DNA from: Marinobacter koreensis
Lineage (GTDB): Bacteria; Pseudomonadota; Gammaproteobacteria; Pseudomonadales; Oleiphilaceae
Length of the DNA stretch: 64,000 nt
Direction: 5' to 3'
Assembly (NCBI RefSeq): GCF_023156285.1
Contig: NZ_JAKZAJ010000004.1
Coordinates: 248,001-312,000, forward strand
Every line of letters starts with the position of its first letter. Within the stretch, counting starts at the first letter, position 1. Positions 37,567 to 47,469 of the stretch are shown in pieces. The translations under genes were made by a program, and so were the position numbers. Below the pieces are notes generated by a model. It did not search any database. It was not told the DNA's origin and saw only the letters and a program-made list of their open reading frames with translations.

Positions 37567-39243
37567 ATGAAGTTTCTGAACCGGCTCAGTATTCGAGTTC
37601 GCCTGCTTGTGGCAGTACTTGTCCCGGTACTGCTTACGGCGGGTACCCTGGCCTGGATCACCGCCAGTCGAATCCAGACCAATGGCGAGGAAGAACTCAA
37701 GAGGCTGGAAGCCAATCTGCTTGAAGCGCGCAAGGAAGGCTTGAAGAGTCTGGTTTCGACGGCCCGTTCGGTGGTCATGGAGGCCAAGAACAACCCGGAT
37801 CTGTCGGAGTCGGAGGCCAAGGAAGCGGCCCGACAGCGCCTTCGGTCGATCACCTTCGGCAATAACAACTATGTGTTTGCCTATACCCGCGATGTCTTCA
37901 ATCTGGCCTACGCGCCGGATCCGTCCAAGGAGGGTGCTTCCAACAACCCGGTTTTGAAAAAGCTCGTCGGCAGCCTGTTCAGCGCAGCGGAAGGTGAAGG
38001 CTTCTATGCCTACGACTGGATGAATCCGGCGTCCGGGAACGAAGAACCCAAGGTTTCCTACTCCACAATTATCCCCGGCTGGGACTGGATGATCGGTACC
38101 GGTGTTTACATTACCGACATCAAGAAGGTGGTGGCTGCGTCGAAGGTCGAAATTGACAAGAGCATTGAACGGGCGCTGGGCTTTATCCTGCTGGCGACCG
38201 TGATTGTTGTTGTCATTGCAGTTCTGATCGGGCTGTTTGTCGGCCGCACGGTGACGAAACCGCTGAAGAGTGTCAGTGACATGATGCAGGAGATTGCCGA
38301 TGGCGACGGCGATCTCCGTCAGCGCCTGCCTGAGGAAGGAACCGATGAGCTGTCCGAGCTGGGTCGCCGGTTCAACCACTTCGTGGTGAAGATCCAGAAC
38401 ACCATTCGCGATGTCGGGGCGACCACGGATCAGCTGGCGTCTGCCGCCGAAGAGCTCAGCCGGGTGGCCAACGAAACCCGACAGTCGGTGCAGGAGCAGG
38501 GCTCCGAAACCGATCAGATCGCTTCTGCCATCAATGAAATGGCGGCCACCATCCAGCAGATCTCCGGTAACGCCAACGAGGTTGAAAGTGCGGCGTCTGA
38601 CGCCGATCGGATGGCCCGGGAAGGCGGCGAAACCATCACCAGCGCCCAGAGTTCGGTGAATCAGCTGTCGGAAGAGATCAAGAGCACCTCGGCCAGCATC
38701 GATGCCCTGGCAGAAAAATCGGACGAGATCCAGCAGGTGCTCGACGTGATCCATGCGGTGACCGAACAGACCAACCTGCTGGCCCTGAATGCGGCCATCG
38801 AGGCAGCGCGCGCGGGTGAGCATGGCCGCGGCTTCTCGGTGGTGGCAGACGAGGTCCGGCAGCTGGCCAAGCGCAGTGCCGAATCGGCGGATCAGATCCG
38901 TGAGATGATCGACGGATTCGTGACGGAATCCCGTGCCGCGGTCGAGCGCATGAATCATTCCCGCAAGAGCTCTGAATCGACGGTGGAACGGATCGATCAC
39001 GCAACCTCGGCGCTGACCACCATTGAGAAATCGGTCACCCAGATCCACGATCAGGTAACGCAGATCGCCACTGCGGCGGAGCAGCAGAGCCAGGTGGCCG
39101 AGGAGATCAACCAGAACGTGGTCCGGATCGTGGACGCGGCCCAGCGCAGTGACACCGGTGTGACCCAGACCAATGAGGCCAGTCACGAGCTGGCGCGACT
39201 GGGCGAGAATCTCCGGGAGCTGGTGGGACAGTTCAAGGTCTGA
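37567..39243 (+). CDS. methyl-accepting chemotaxis protein with sCache domain
   Basis: A 558-residue chemoreceptor. Two membrane helices (about residues 10-32 and 202-222) flank a periplasmic single-Cache domain, shown by [19 protein letters not shown] and [20 protein letters not shown] region (about 222-275) leads into the signalling domain, whose hairpin tip is [18 protein letters not shown]. No C-terminal CheR-binding pentapeptide is present. Cache domains of this sort often bind small organic acids. The start is ATG 37567, well placed before the first helix. Confidence 0.93.
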   Translation: MKFLNRLSIRVRLLVAVLVPVLLTAGTLAWITASRIQTNGEEELKRLEANLLEARKEGLKSLVSTARSVVMEAKNNPDLSESEAKEAARQRLRSITFGNNNYVFAYTRDVFNLAYAPDPSKEGASNNPVLKKLVGSLFSAAEGEGFYAYDWMNPASGNEEPKVSYSTIIPGWDWMIGTGVYITDIKKVVAASKVEIDKSIERALGFILLATVIVVVIAVLIGLFVGRTVTKPLKSVSDMMQEIADGDGDLRQRLPEEGTDELSELGRRFNHFVVKIQNTIRDVGATTDQLASAAEELSRVANETRQSVQEQGSETDQIASAINEMAATIQQISGNANEVESAASDADRMAREGGETITSAQSSVNQLSEEIKSTSASIDALAEKSDEIQQVLDVIHAVTEQTNLLALNAAIEAARAGEHGRGFSVVADEVRQLAKRSAESADQIREMIDGFVTESRAAVERMNHSRKSSESTVERIDHATSALTTIEKSVTQIHDQVTQIATAAEQQSQVAEEINQNVVRIVDAAQRSDTGVTQTNEASHELARLGENLRELVGQFKV

Positions 39244-39353
39244 CCACCGGAGCGTTGTTGGCCCGGGGTCATTGGCCTCGGGCCGTTAGCAGGCTATGAT
39301 GCTGCTGTTAATGACACTTGTCATACATACCAACAAAAACGGAAGCTAACATC

Positions 39354-40430
39354 ATGAATCTTCGCAAGACCTTCTTGGCCGCGATCGCTGTGGCGACCTC
39401 GGCGTTCAGTGCCTCCGCGCTTGCCCAGGACCAGGAAACCTACAACCTGAGCCTTGCCCAGACCTGGGGGCCGAATACGCCGATCCTGGCAGAGACCACC
39501 AAGCACTTCGCCGAAATGGCGGAAAAAATGTCCGACGGCCGGCTGAAAATCCGGATTGATCCGTCCAGCAAACACAAGGCGCCGTTCGGGATCTTCGATA
39601 TGGTGCGTTCCGGTCAGTACGACCTGGGCCACACTGCCTCGTACTATTACAAGGGCACCATCCCGAATGCCATGTACTTCACCACCATTCCGTTCGGCCT
39701 GACCGCGCCGGAGATGTACTCGTGGTTCTACTACGGTGGCGGCATGGACCTGATGGAGCAGGTGTATCGTCCGTATGGCCTGCTCTCGTTCCCGGGCGGT
39801 AACACCGGTAACCAGATGGGCGGCTGGTTCCGTAAGGAAATCAAATCTCTGGACGACCTGAAAGGTCTGAAAATGCGGACACCCGGCCTGGCCGGCGAGG
39901 TCATGTCCGAGCTGGGTGTTGCGGTGACCAACATTCCGCCGGGAGAGCTGTTCAGTGCATTGGAGCGTGGCACCATCGATGCCGCCGAGTGGGTCGGTCC
40001 GGCACTTGATTTCCCCATGGGCTTCCAGCAGATCGCCAAGTACTACTACTCAGGCTGGCAGGAGCCGGGTGCCGAGGTACAGTTCCTGGTGAATGAGAAG
40101 ACCTGGGACAAGCTGCCGGCAGACCTGCAGGAAATCCTGCGTGTTGCCATGCGCACCGCCGCCTACGACATGTACATCGAAAGCTACCACGAGAATGCCA
40201 TGGCGTGGGACAAGATGAAGGAAAACTATCCGGACGTGCAGCACAAGGTGTTCCCGCCGGAGGTCATCAACGCCCTTCGCAAGACCACCGACAAGCTGCT
40301 TGAGCAGTATGCCGAGAAGGATCCGATGGCCCGGAAGATCATTTCTTCCCAGCGTGATTACCTGAAGATCGTCCGCAAGTGGACCAACATTTCTGACAAG
40401 GCGTATCTGGAAAGCTCGGCGACCGAGTAA
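39354..40430 (+). CDS. TRAP transporter solute-binding protein (orphan DctP)
   Basis: A 358-residue periplasmic protein with a signal peptide ending near ALAQD (about residue 25). The DctP fold is shown by KMSDGRLKIRIDPSS, MGGWFRKEIKSLDDLKGLKMRTPGLAGEV and ALERGTIDAAEWVG. The WFRKEI region and the AEWVGP segment resemble TakP-like proteins that bind 2-oxo acids, so an organic acid is the likely ligand. No dctQ or dctM follows: a strong terminator ends the transcript and a polyamine ABC operon comes next. It may share membrane subunits encoded elsewhere. Confidence 0.88.
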   Translation: MNLRKTFLAAIAVATSAFSASALAQDQETYNLSLAQTWGPNTPILAETTKHFAEMAEKMSDGRLKIRIDPSSKHKAPFGIFDMVRSGQYDLGHTASYYYKGTIPNAMYFTTIPFGLTAPEMYSWFYYGGGMDLMEQVYRPYGLLSFPGGNTGNQMGGWFRKEIKSLDDLKGLKMRTPGLAGEVMSELGVAVTNIPPGELFSALERGTIDAAEWVGPALDFPMGFQQIAKYYYSGWQEPGAEVQFLVNEKTWDKLPADLQEILRVAMRTAAYDMYIESYHENAMAWDKMKENYPDVQHKVFPPEVINALRKTTDKLLEQYAEKDPMARKIISSQRDYLKIVRKWTNISDKAYLESSATE

Positions 40431-40457
40431 TCCAATACCCATCAGAAGCGTAAGACA

Positions 40458-40489
40458 GGGGCGTCGGCACAATGCCGGCGCCCCTTTTT
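40458..40489 (+). terminator. rho-independent terminator after the orphan DctP gene
   Basis: GGGGCG-T-CGGCA pairs with TGCCG-G-CGCCCC around a CAA loop and is followed by TTTTTG. The stem has 11 pairs plus one T-G pair. It separates the TRAP gene from the first potA. Confidence 0.88.
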
Positions 40490-40540
40490 GTTTTTGGCGC
40501 TTTCTGGAAAAATAGGCCGCTCTTTATGCGGGCAGGGCCG

Positions 40541-41662
40541 ATGAAACAGACACTGCTTTCTCTGAGCAATCTCACCAAGCAATTCGGCGGCAAGACCGTT
40601 CTGGATTCCCTGGACCTGGATATCTACGACGGGGAGTTCATCACGCTGCTCGGGCCGTCCGGTTGCGGTAAAACGACACTGCTTCGACTCATCGCCGGGT
40701 TTGAGCAGCCGGACTGCGGATCGATTTCGCTTTCCGGTGTGGATCTGACCGGCACGCCTCCGGAAGGGCGTCCTCTGAACACCGTGTTTCAGCACTATGC
40801 GCTGTTTCCCCACATGTCGGTTTTCGACAATGTGGCCTACGGGTTGAAGATGGAAAAGCGACCCCCCGACGAGATTCGCGATCGGGTCGAGGAAGCCCTG
40901 GCCATGGTTCAGCTCCAGGACTACGCTCGCCGCAAGCCCCAGCAACTGTCCGGCGGTCAGCAGCAACGGGTGGCGATTGCCCGGGCCGTAGTCAAGCGTC
41001 CCCGTCTTTTATTGCTGGATGAACCCCTGTCTGCCCTCGACTACAAGCTTCGACGCACTATGCAGGTTGAGTTGAAACGACTGCAGCGGGAGCTGGGGAT
41101 TACCTTCGTATTTGTGACCCACGACCAGGAAGAGGCATTGTCCATGTCCGATCGGGTGGTCGTGCTCAAGGACGGTGTGGTCCAGCAGCTCGGCACGCCA
41201 CGGGAAGTCTACGAGCGCCCGGCCAATCTGTTCACTGCCCGGTTCGTGGGGGAGACCAATTTCTTCCCGGGGAACGTTGACGCGGTTAACGACGGGGACA
41301 TCATTGTCGACGTGTTCGGCCTGAAGCGAACCCTGAGGAAACCGGATTTCGAACTTCACCCTGGTCAGGCCGTGCATGTGCTTTTGCGCCCGGAGGACAT
41401 CCGGGTGCTGGAGCCGACCGATGAGCAGGGACTGGCCGGCCGGATTGTTGAACGGAACTACAAGGGCAGCACGCTCGACTCGGTGATCCATCTGGACGAT
41501 GGAACCGAGGTGCTTGCCAGCGAGTTCTTCGACGAGGACGATCCGGCCTTCGACTATCGGCTGGGTGAACCGGTGCGGGTGAGCTGGGTGGATGGCTGGG
41601 AATGGCTGCTCCCGGAGGAGTCATCGAATGCCAGCGTCGGGAGTCTCACCGACGATGTCTAG
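40541..41662 (+). CDS. potA: polyamine ABC transporter ATP-binding protein PotA (first copy)
   Basis: A 373-residue ATPase of the spermidine/putrescine type. Walker [10 protein letters not shown], signature LSGGQQQR and Walker [13 protein letters not shown] are intact. The C-terminal TOBE-like domain (about residues 240-360, with LLRPEDIRV) is usual for PotA. ATG 40541 has AGGG ahead. The stop overlaps potB by a few bases. It is the first gene of a complete potABCD set. Confidence 0.9.
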   Translation: MKQTLLSLSNLTKQFGGKTVLDSLDLDIYDGEFITLLGPSGCGKTTLLRLIAGFEQPDCGSISLSGVDLTGTPPEGRPLNTVFQHYALFPHMSVFDNVAYGLKMEKRPPDEIRDRVEEALAMVQLQDYARRKPQQLSGGQQQRVAIARAVVKRPRLLLLDEPLSALDYKLRRTMQVELKRLQRELGITFVFVTHDQEEALSMSDRVVVLKDGVVQQLGTPREVYERPANLFTARFVGETNFFPGNVDAVNDGDIIVDVFGLKRTLRKPDFELHPGQAVHVLLRPEDIRVLEPTDEQGLAGRIVERNYKGSTLDSVIHLDDGTEVLASEFFDEDDPAFDYRLGEPVRVSWVDGWEWLLPEESSNASVGSLTDDV

Positions 41663-42515
41663 TATTCGCCAGCAGCCGTTCGGAGCGGCGGTGTTGGTCC
41701 TGGTGTGGGGCTGGTTGCTGTTCCTGGTGCTGGCGCCAAACCTGCTGGTCGTCGGCGCCAGTGTCATGACCCGGGATCCCGGCAGCTTTCTTTCATTGCC
41801 CCTGAATCTCGACGCTTATCGCCAGTTGATGGACCCGCTGTATCTGGACGTGTTTCTGCACTCCCTTTACATGGCTGCCGTCACGACACTGGCCTGCCTT
41901 CTGATCGGCTATCCCTTCGCCTGGGCACTGTCGAAAGTGGAGAAACGCCGTCAGCTGTTGCTGATTTTCTTTCTGATTGTGCCCTTCTGGACCAATTCGC
42001 TGGTTCGGACCTACGCGCTCAAGCTGATCCTGGCGACCAACGGGCTCATCAACTCTGCTTTGCTGTCCCTGGGGTGGATCGATGAGCCGGTGCGGATGCT
42101 GTACACCGAGGGCGCCGTGATTATCGGGCTGGTGTATCTGTTGCTGCCATTCATGATCCTGCCGCTGTATTCGGTATTTGATGACCTGCGAGAGGAACTG
42201 GTCATGGCGTCCCACGACCTGGGGGCCGGTCGTTTTGCGACCTTTCTGCACGTGATTGTGCCGCTGACCCTCCCGGGGGTTCTGGCGGGCGTTATGCTGG
42301 TCCTGCTTCCGGCCATGGGTTTGTTCTTCGTGCCGGACATTCTCGGGGGCTCCCGGAACCTGCTGGTGGGCAACGTCATCAAGAACCAGTTTCTGGATGC
42401 CCGTAACTGGCCGTTCGGTGCCGCCGCGAGTATTGTCCTGACCCTCACTATGGCGGTTCTCATGCTGGCCCACCGTATCAGCAAACAGCGCATCGGCGAG
42501 GAGGGATCGGCATGA
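41655..42515 (+). CDS. potB: polyamine ABC transporter permease PotB (first copy)
   Basis: A 286-residue inner-membrane protein with six helices. The EAA loop that docks with PotA is in [46 protein letters not shown] is a typical PotB segment. It starts inside the potA stop region and overlaps potC by four bases (ATGA). Confidence 0.9.
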   Translation: MSSIRQQPFGAAVLVLVWGWLLFLVLAPNLLVVGASVMTRDPGSFLSLPLNLDAYRQLMDPLYLDVFLHSLYMAAVTTLACLLIGYPFAWALSKVEKRRQLLLIFFLIVPFWTNSLVRTYALKLILATNGLINSALLSLGWIDEPVRMLYTEGAVIIGLVYLLLPFMILPLYSVFDDLREELVMASHDLGAGRFATFLHVIVPLTLPGVLAGVMLVLLPAMGLFFVPDILGGSRNLLVGNVIKNQFLDARNWPFGAAASIVLTLTMAVLMLAHRISKQRIGEEGSA

Positions 42516-43282
42516 TTCGATGGCTACCCCGAGCCTGGCTGATGCTCATCTACGGCCTGCTGTATGTGCCCATTGCGGTGCTGGTGGTGTTTTCCTTCAA
42601 CGATTCCCGTAGCGGTTACACCTGGGGCGGCCTGAGCCTGCGCTGGTATGAAACCCTGTTCAACAACCACGCCATGGTAGAGGCCATGTGGAACTCCCTG
42701 TGGCTGGCGCTTTCCGCGGCTACGGTGTCCACCCTGATCGGGGGGCTGACTGCCCTGGCGCTGCATCGTTACCGGTTTCGCGGCAAACGAGTCCTGAACG
42801 GCATGCTGTTCGTGGTGATGATGTCACCGGAAATCGTCCTGGCGATCTCACTGCTGGCACTGTTCCTGCTGGTGGGGATACAGCTGGGGTATGTATCCCT
42901 GCTGCTGGCCCACGTCACCTTCTGTCTGCCGTTCGTGGTGATCACCGTAATGGCCCGGCTCAGCGGCTTTGATGAGAGCCTGCCAGAAGCGGCCCGGGAT
43001 CTGGGTGCCAGTGATTTCACCATGACCCGGACGGTGCTCATCCCGGTGATCATGCCGGCCCTTCTGGCAGGTTGGCTGCTGGGGTTTACACTGTCACTGG
43101 ATGATGTGGTGGTCAGTACGTTCGTCAGTGGCCCCACCTACGAGATTCTCCCGCTGCGCATCTATTCCATGGTGCGGGTGGGGCTCAAGCCCGAGGTGAA
43201 TGCCCTGGGCACGCTGTTGCTGGTGTTTTCACTGGTCATGCTATCGCTGTCGCAATGGATACTCACAAGGAGCAAACAATGA
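42512..43282 (+). CDS. potC: polyamine ABC transporter permease PotC (first copy)
   Basis: A 256-residue inner-membrane protein with six helices and the EAA loop LPEAARDLGASDFTMTRTVLIPVIMP. The segment GFTLSLDDVVVSTFVSGPT is the PotC mark. It pairs with PotB to form the channel. The stop overlaps the potD start by four bases, so the four genes are one operon. Confidence 0.9.
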   Translation: MIRWLPRAWLMLIYGLLYVPIAVLVVFSFNDSRSGYTWGGLSLRWYETLFNNHAMVEAMWNSLWLALSAATVSTLIGGLTALALHRYRFRGKRVLNGMLFVVMMSPEIVLAISLLALFLLVGIQLGYVSLLLAHVTFCLPFVVITVMARLSGFDESLPEAARDLGASDFTMTRTVLIPVIMPALLAGWLLGFTLSLDDVVVSTFVSGPTYEILPLRIYSMVRVGLKPEVNALGTLLLVFSLVMLSLSQWILTRSKQ

Positions 43283-44316
43283 AAAAACTCGCACTGGCCG
43301 CCCTGCTGGCCCTGGGCCTGACGGGCTGCAGTTCCGAGGAACCGCAGGTTCTCAACCTCTACAACTGGTCCGAGTACATGCCCCAGGAGGTGCTGGACCG
43401 TTTCCAGGAGGAAACCGGCATCCAGGTGGTTTACACCACCTACGACAGTAACGAAGCCATGTATGCCAAGCTCAAGCTGCTGGATGACAGCGCCGCCTAT
43501 GATCTGGCCGTGCCCTCCACCTATTACGTGAGCAAGATGCGTCAGGAAGGCCTTTTGAAGAAGATCGACCGGAGCAAGATCAAAGGCTTTGATAACCTGG
43601 ATCCGGAGCTGACCAACCTGGACATCGACCCGGACAACCAGTACAGCATTCCCTACCTCTGGGGCACCACGGGCCTGGCGGTGGACACCGCCGACGTCGA
43701 GGAACCGGTGGATTCCTGGGCCGACCTGTGGGATGAACGCTTCAAGGGCCGGGTGATGCTCACCAACGACATGCGGGAGGTGTTCCATGTCGGTCTGCGG
43801 GTACTGGGGTATTCCGGCAACAGCACCAACCCGGACGAAATCAAGGCTGCCTACGAGAAACTCAAGGAATTGATGCCCTCGGTCCGTACCTTCAACTCGG
43901 ATGCCCCCCGGGTGCCCTATCTTGAGGGTGAAACCGATGTCGGCATGATCTGGAACGGCGAGGCGGTGATGGCGCAGGAGACCATGCCTACACTGAAATA
44001 CGTCTATCCCAAAGAAGGCATCATTGCCTGGCTGGACAGTTTTGTGATTCCGAAGAATGCCCGTAATCCCGAGGCAGCCTACAAGTTCATCAACTTCGTG
44101 CTGAGGCCCGAGATTTCGGCTCTGATCAGCGAGGACATCGGGTATGCGACACCGAATCTGAAGGCCCGGGATCTGCTGGACGAGGACGTGGCGAACAATC
44201 GGGCCAGCTATCCGACCCCGGAGGATATGAAGAATGCCGAGTTCCAGGTAGACATTGGTGATGAGGCCCTGCAGGTCTATGCCAAATACTGGGAAATGCT
44301 GAAATCCGGCCAGTAA
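43279..44316 (+). CDS. potD: polyamine-binding lipoprotein PotD (first copy)
   Basis: A 345-residue solute-binding protein. The signal peptide ends in a lipobox GLTGC (Cys17), so it is a membrane-anchored lipoprotein, unlike E. coli PotD. LNLYNWSEYMPQEVLDRFQEE is the usual PotD opening, and YDLAVPSTYYVSKM and IWNGEAVMAQE follow the family. AGGAG precedes ATG 43279. It closes the first pot operon. Confidence 0.9.
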   Translation: MKKLALAALLALGLTGCSSEEPQVLNLYNWSEYMPQEVLDRFQEETGIQVVYTTYDSNEAMYAKLKLLDDSAAYDLAVPSTYYVSKMRQEGLLKKIDRSKIKGFDNLDPELTNLDIDPDNQYSIPYLWGTTGLAVDTADVEEPVDSWADLWDERFKGRVMLTNDMREVFHVGLRVLGYSGNSTNPDEIKAAYEKLKELMPSVRTFNSDAPRVPYLEGETDVGMIWNGEAVMAQETMPTLKYVYPKEGIIAWLDSFVIPKNARNPEAAYKFINFVLRPEISALISEDIGYATPNLKARDLLDEDVANNRASYPTPEDMKNAEFQVDIGDEALQVYAKYWEMLKSGQ

Positions 44317-44428
44317 TCCTCCGGCAGGCAGGGCGGGTTTCACAAAACTGCAATACATGGTCTATAACTTCCTGATAACACTTGGTTAGCAAACTTGTTA
44401 CCGACCGCTATCAGGGGAATGAACGATC

Positions 44429-45508
44429 ATGAGATTGCGCACGACACGGAAATCCGCACTGCTTGGCGCCAGCTTCCTGGCTGCCGCGACTTTCTCCGGC
44501 AGCCTGTTCGCCGAAGAACTGCGCCTGATTACCTGGGGTGGCTACGCCCCGGATGAGGTGGTGGCCCAGTTCGAAAAAGAAACCGGTATCGATGTAAAGA
44601 TCACCCTGTCCAACAACGAGGACATGATCTCCAAGCTCCGGGCCACCGGGGGTGCCGGTTTCGACCTGGCCCAGCCCAGTCAGGACCGTATTGTTGGTGT
44701 CCAGCGCCAGTTCAATATCTACAAACCGATCGATTACAGCCGCATCAATACCGATCAGTTGCAGTCCTCCATGGTCAAGGCCGCACAGGGCGCCACCAAA
44801 CTTGGCAACGACTACTACGGCGTGCCATCGGTCTGGGGCACCAGTGGTCTGATAGTGCACAGTTCCGTGGCGGACACGGTCAAGGACTACACCGATCTGT
44901 GCGATCCGTCGGTGGCCGGGGACGTCAGCTACCGGCTCAAGCGCCCAACGCTGATCGGGTTTGCCTTCGCCATGGGAATGGATCCGTTTGCCGCTTATAA
45001 CGACCGGGACCAGTACCAGTCCATCATGAACAAGGTGGAAGACAAACTGATCGACTGCAAGGCCAACGTCAAAACCTACTGGACCGGCGGCGACCAGCTT
45101 CTGGCGCTGCTGCGCACTGGTGAGGTAAAGGCGGCCATGGCCTGGGATGCCGGTGGCTGGAAGCTGAATGCTGAAAATCCTGACATTCGGTTTGTCGCGC
45201 CCGAGTCCGGCGCCCTGGGCTGGATTGACACCTTTGCCATCCCCCGGCGCAGCGAGAACGAAGAAGCTGCTTACAAGTGGATCAACTTCGTGATGCAGCC
45301 GGAGATTGCCGCCAAGATCACCAACGCCTCGGGGAATTTCACCGCCTCCAAAGGCGCCGACGAATACGTGAAATCGGATCTCCGGGATGCCTACCGGGCC
45401 AGCTTCACGGATCAGGCGATCAATAACATCAAATGGTATCCGCCGGTACCCCCGGGACTGGAAACCATGGAAGGACAGGTACTCGATCGGGTTCAGGCGG
45501 CGAACTGA
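44429..45508 (+). CDS. polyamine-type solute-binding protein PotD2
   Basis: A 359-residue periplasmic protein with a cleavable signal peptide (to about GSLFAEE, residue 28) and no lipobox, in contrast to the first PotD. LRLITWGGYAPDEVVAQFEKE opens the family fold; GVPSVWGTSGLIVHSS and ALGWIDTFAIPRRSENEEA are shared with PotD/PotF-like proteins. It is far from the first PotD in sequence, so it probably binds another amine. It leads a second operon in the order D-A-B-C. Confidence 0.86.
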   Translation: MRLRTTRKSALLGASFLAAATFSGSLFAEELRLITWGGYAPDEVVAQFEKETGIDVKITLSNNEDMISKLRATGGAGFDLAQPSQDRIVGVQRQFNIYKPIDYSRINTDQLQSSMVKAAQGATKLGNDYYGVPSVWGTSGLIVHSSVADTVKDYTDLCDPSVAGDVSYRLKRPTLIGFAFAMGMDPFAAYNDRDQYQSIMNKVEDKLIDCKANVKTYWTGGDQLLALLRTGEVKAAMAWDAGGWKLNAENPDIRFVAPESGALGWIDTFAIPRRSENEEAAYKWINFVMQPEIAAKITNASGNFTASKGADEYVKSDLRDAYRASFTDQAINNIKWYPPVPPGLETMEGQVLDRVQAAN

Positions 45509-45513
45509 TTGCC

Positions 45514-46608
45514 ATGACATCCGAGTCTGACCTGTCCTGCAGCGGACTGGTCCGCCGCTTTGGCGATAACGCCGCGGTGGACCACGTCTCCCTGAACGTA
45601 CCGGCGGGTACGTTCTTCTCCATTCTGGGGCCGTCTGGCTGTGGCAAGACGACCCTGTTGCGCCTCTTGGCCGGCTTCGATCGCCCCGATGAGGGGGAAA
45701 TCCGTATACGGGGCCAGCGGATGAATGAGGTTCCGCCCAACCGGCGGCCAGTGAACATGGTGTTCCAGCATCTGGCCCTGTTTCCCACCATGTCTGTCGG
45801 CGACAACATTGCCTACGGGCTCAAGCGTCGGGGGGTTCCGGCTGCGGAGCGGCAAAAGCGTGTCGCCCGGGTGCTGGAGCAGGTGGGTTTGCCGGGGACG
45901 GAGAACCGGAATCCCCAACAGTTGTCCGGCGGCCAGCGCCAGCGGGTGGCCCTGGCCCGGTGTCTGGTGCTTGAGCCCACCCTGCTGCTGCTCGATGAGC
46001 CGCTGGGTGCGCTGGATCTGAAGTTGCGCGAACAGATGAAGGTCGAGCTGAAGCATCTCCAGAAGGCCTTTGGCACCACCTTTGTCTACATTACCCACGA
46101 CCAGTCGGAAGCCATGGTGATGTCCGATCAGGTGGCGGTCATGAAAAATGGCCGGTTCGACCAGGTCGCACCGCCCGAAGAGTTGTATCGGGAACCGGCA
46201 ACGCCCTTTGTGGCTGGCTTTGTCGGCGATAACAACCGCCTGGCGGGTGAGCTGGTCAGTGTCCGTGAAGGGCTGGCAGAAGTACGGCTGGACGATGGCG
46301 GCTTGGTCCGGGGTCGTATGGCGTCCCAGGCGCCGGCGGTGGGCGAGCGGGCGGAACTCTTTGTCCGGCCAGAATCGCTGGTGCTGGCGGGTGAGGCGCT
46401 CAAACCGGATTTCTCGACCGTCCAGGCCAGCGTTGACACGACCCTGTTTGACGGCGCCAACAGTCGGGTAGAAGTGACGAGTTCCGGGCAGACCCTGTTT
46501 GCCCGCTTGCCCCAGGACGGTTCGGCGCCGGCGCTGAGCGAGGGCGCGACCTTGCAGCTCGGCTGGGATCCCATGCTGGCCCGGGTCTTCCCTGCGGGGG
46601 GCGCATGA
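45514..46608 (+). CDS. polyamine-type ABC ATP-binding protein (second copy)
   Basis: A 364-residue ATPase. Walker [10 protein letters not shown], signature LSGGQRQR and Walker [13 protein letters not shown] are intact, and a TOBE-like C-terminal domain follows (LFVRPESLV). The start is ATG 45514, 5 bases after the solute-binding gene, chosen over an upstream ATG inside that gene. The stop overlaps the next permease by four bases. Confidence 0.88.
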   Translation: MTSESDLSCSGLVRRFGDNAAVDHVSLNVPAGTFFSILGPSGCGKTTLLRLLAGFDRPDEGEIRIRGQRMNEVPPNRRPVNMVFQHLALFPTMSVGDNIAYGLKRRGVPAAERQKRVARVLEQVGLPGTENRNPQQLSGGQRQRVALARCLVLEPTLLLLDEPLGALDLKLREQMKVELKHLQKAFGTTFVYITHDQSEAMVMSDQVAVMKNGRFDQVAPPEELYREPATPFVAGFVGDNNRLAGELVSVREGLAEVRLDDGGLVRGRMASQAPAVGERAELFVRPESLVLAGEALKPDFSTVQASVDTTLFDGANSRVEVTSSGQTLFARLPQDGSAPALSEGATLQLGWDPMLARVFPAGGA

Positions 46609-47465
46609 GATCTTCCGCCAGCCGCCTGTCGCTGTGGCTTTTACTCACCCCCTTCCTGCTGTGGATCGTCCTGCTGGTGCTCCTGCCGCATCTGCAGATG
46701 CTGAGGGTGTCCTTCCAGGTTCGGGAAAGCTGGGATACGCTGGATTGGGGATTTCAGCAGTACCAGAATTTCTTTTCCGAGTCCTATTACTGGCGGACGT
46801 TTGTGCGTACCGGGGTGATGTCCCTGTTCACGACCTTTCTGACCCTGATCATCGCGTTTCCCATCGCCTGGTACATCGCCAGGCTGGCACGGGGACGTTC
46901 CAAGGGGCTGCTGTTTCTCGCCTGCCTGATTCCTTTCTGGGCCAGCGAACTGGTCCGGACCTACGGCTGGATGATCCTGCTGCGGGAAAGTGGCGTGTTC
47001 AGTGCCTGGTTGCAGGCGCTTGGCTGGGCGGATGGCCCGGTGGAGATGCTGTACAACGACGTGGCTGTAATCATTGGCCTGGTCTACAACGGCCTGCTGT
47101 TCATGGTTGTGCCGCTGGTGACAACCCTTGAGGGTATGGACGAAAACCTGGTAGAAGCCGGCTACGACCTTGGCGGCGGCCATTTCACCGTGCTGCGGGA
47201 AATCGTCGTGCCCTGGGCGATGCCCGGCATTGTCTCCGGCTGCATCGTTGTCTTCATGCTCACACTCGGCAGTTACCTGACGCCGATCCTGATGGGCGGC
47301 AAGGACAGTGCCTGGTTCACCCAGCAGATTTTTACCCAGTTCATCACGCGCTTCAACTGGGAGCAGGGGGCGGCTCTGGGCGTACTGCTACTGGTCCTGT
47401 CGTCGCTGATCGTGTGGATCGGGCTCCGGGTAACCGGACAGTCTCTGCGCAAGGTAATGGGGTGA
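46605..47465 (+). CDS. polyamine-type ABC permease, PotB-like (second copy)
   Basis: A 286-residue inner-membrane protein with six helices. The EAA loop is LVEAGYDLGGGHFTVLREIVVPWAMPG. CLIPFWASELVRTYGWMILL resembles the PotB segment of the first operon. It overlaps the ATPase gene and is followed 4 bases later by the PotC-like gene. Confidence 0.88.
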   Translation: MRSSASRLSLWLLLTPFLLWIVLLVLLPHLQMLRVSFQVRESWDTLDWGFQQYQNFFSESYYWRTFVRTGVMSLFTTFLTLIIAFPIAWYIARLARGRSKGLLFLACLIPFWASELVRTYGWMILLRESGVFSAWLQALGWADGPVEMLYNDVAVIIGLVYNGLLFMVVPLVTTLEGMDENLVEAGYDLGGGHFTVLREIVVPWAMPGIVSGCIVVFMLTLGSYLTPILMGGKDSAWFTQQIFTQFITRFNWEQGAALGVLLLVLSSLIVWIGLRVTGQSLRKVMG

Positions 47466-47469
47466 CGTC

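Noticed and set aside
37408..39186. 592-residue minus-strand open frame across the chemoreceptor gene
   Set aside because: It mirrors the codon pattern of the real gene, shows no family motif, and is rich in His, Arg and Gly as expected for antisense reading of GC-rich DNA.
39260..39284. Terminator after the chemoreceptor gene (GGCCCG/CGGGCC hairpin)
   Set aside because: The stem has a mismatch, the loop is long and no U-tract follows, so it is not listed as a terminator.
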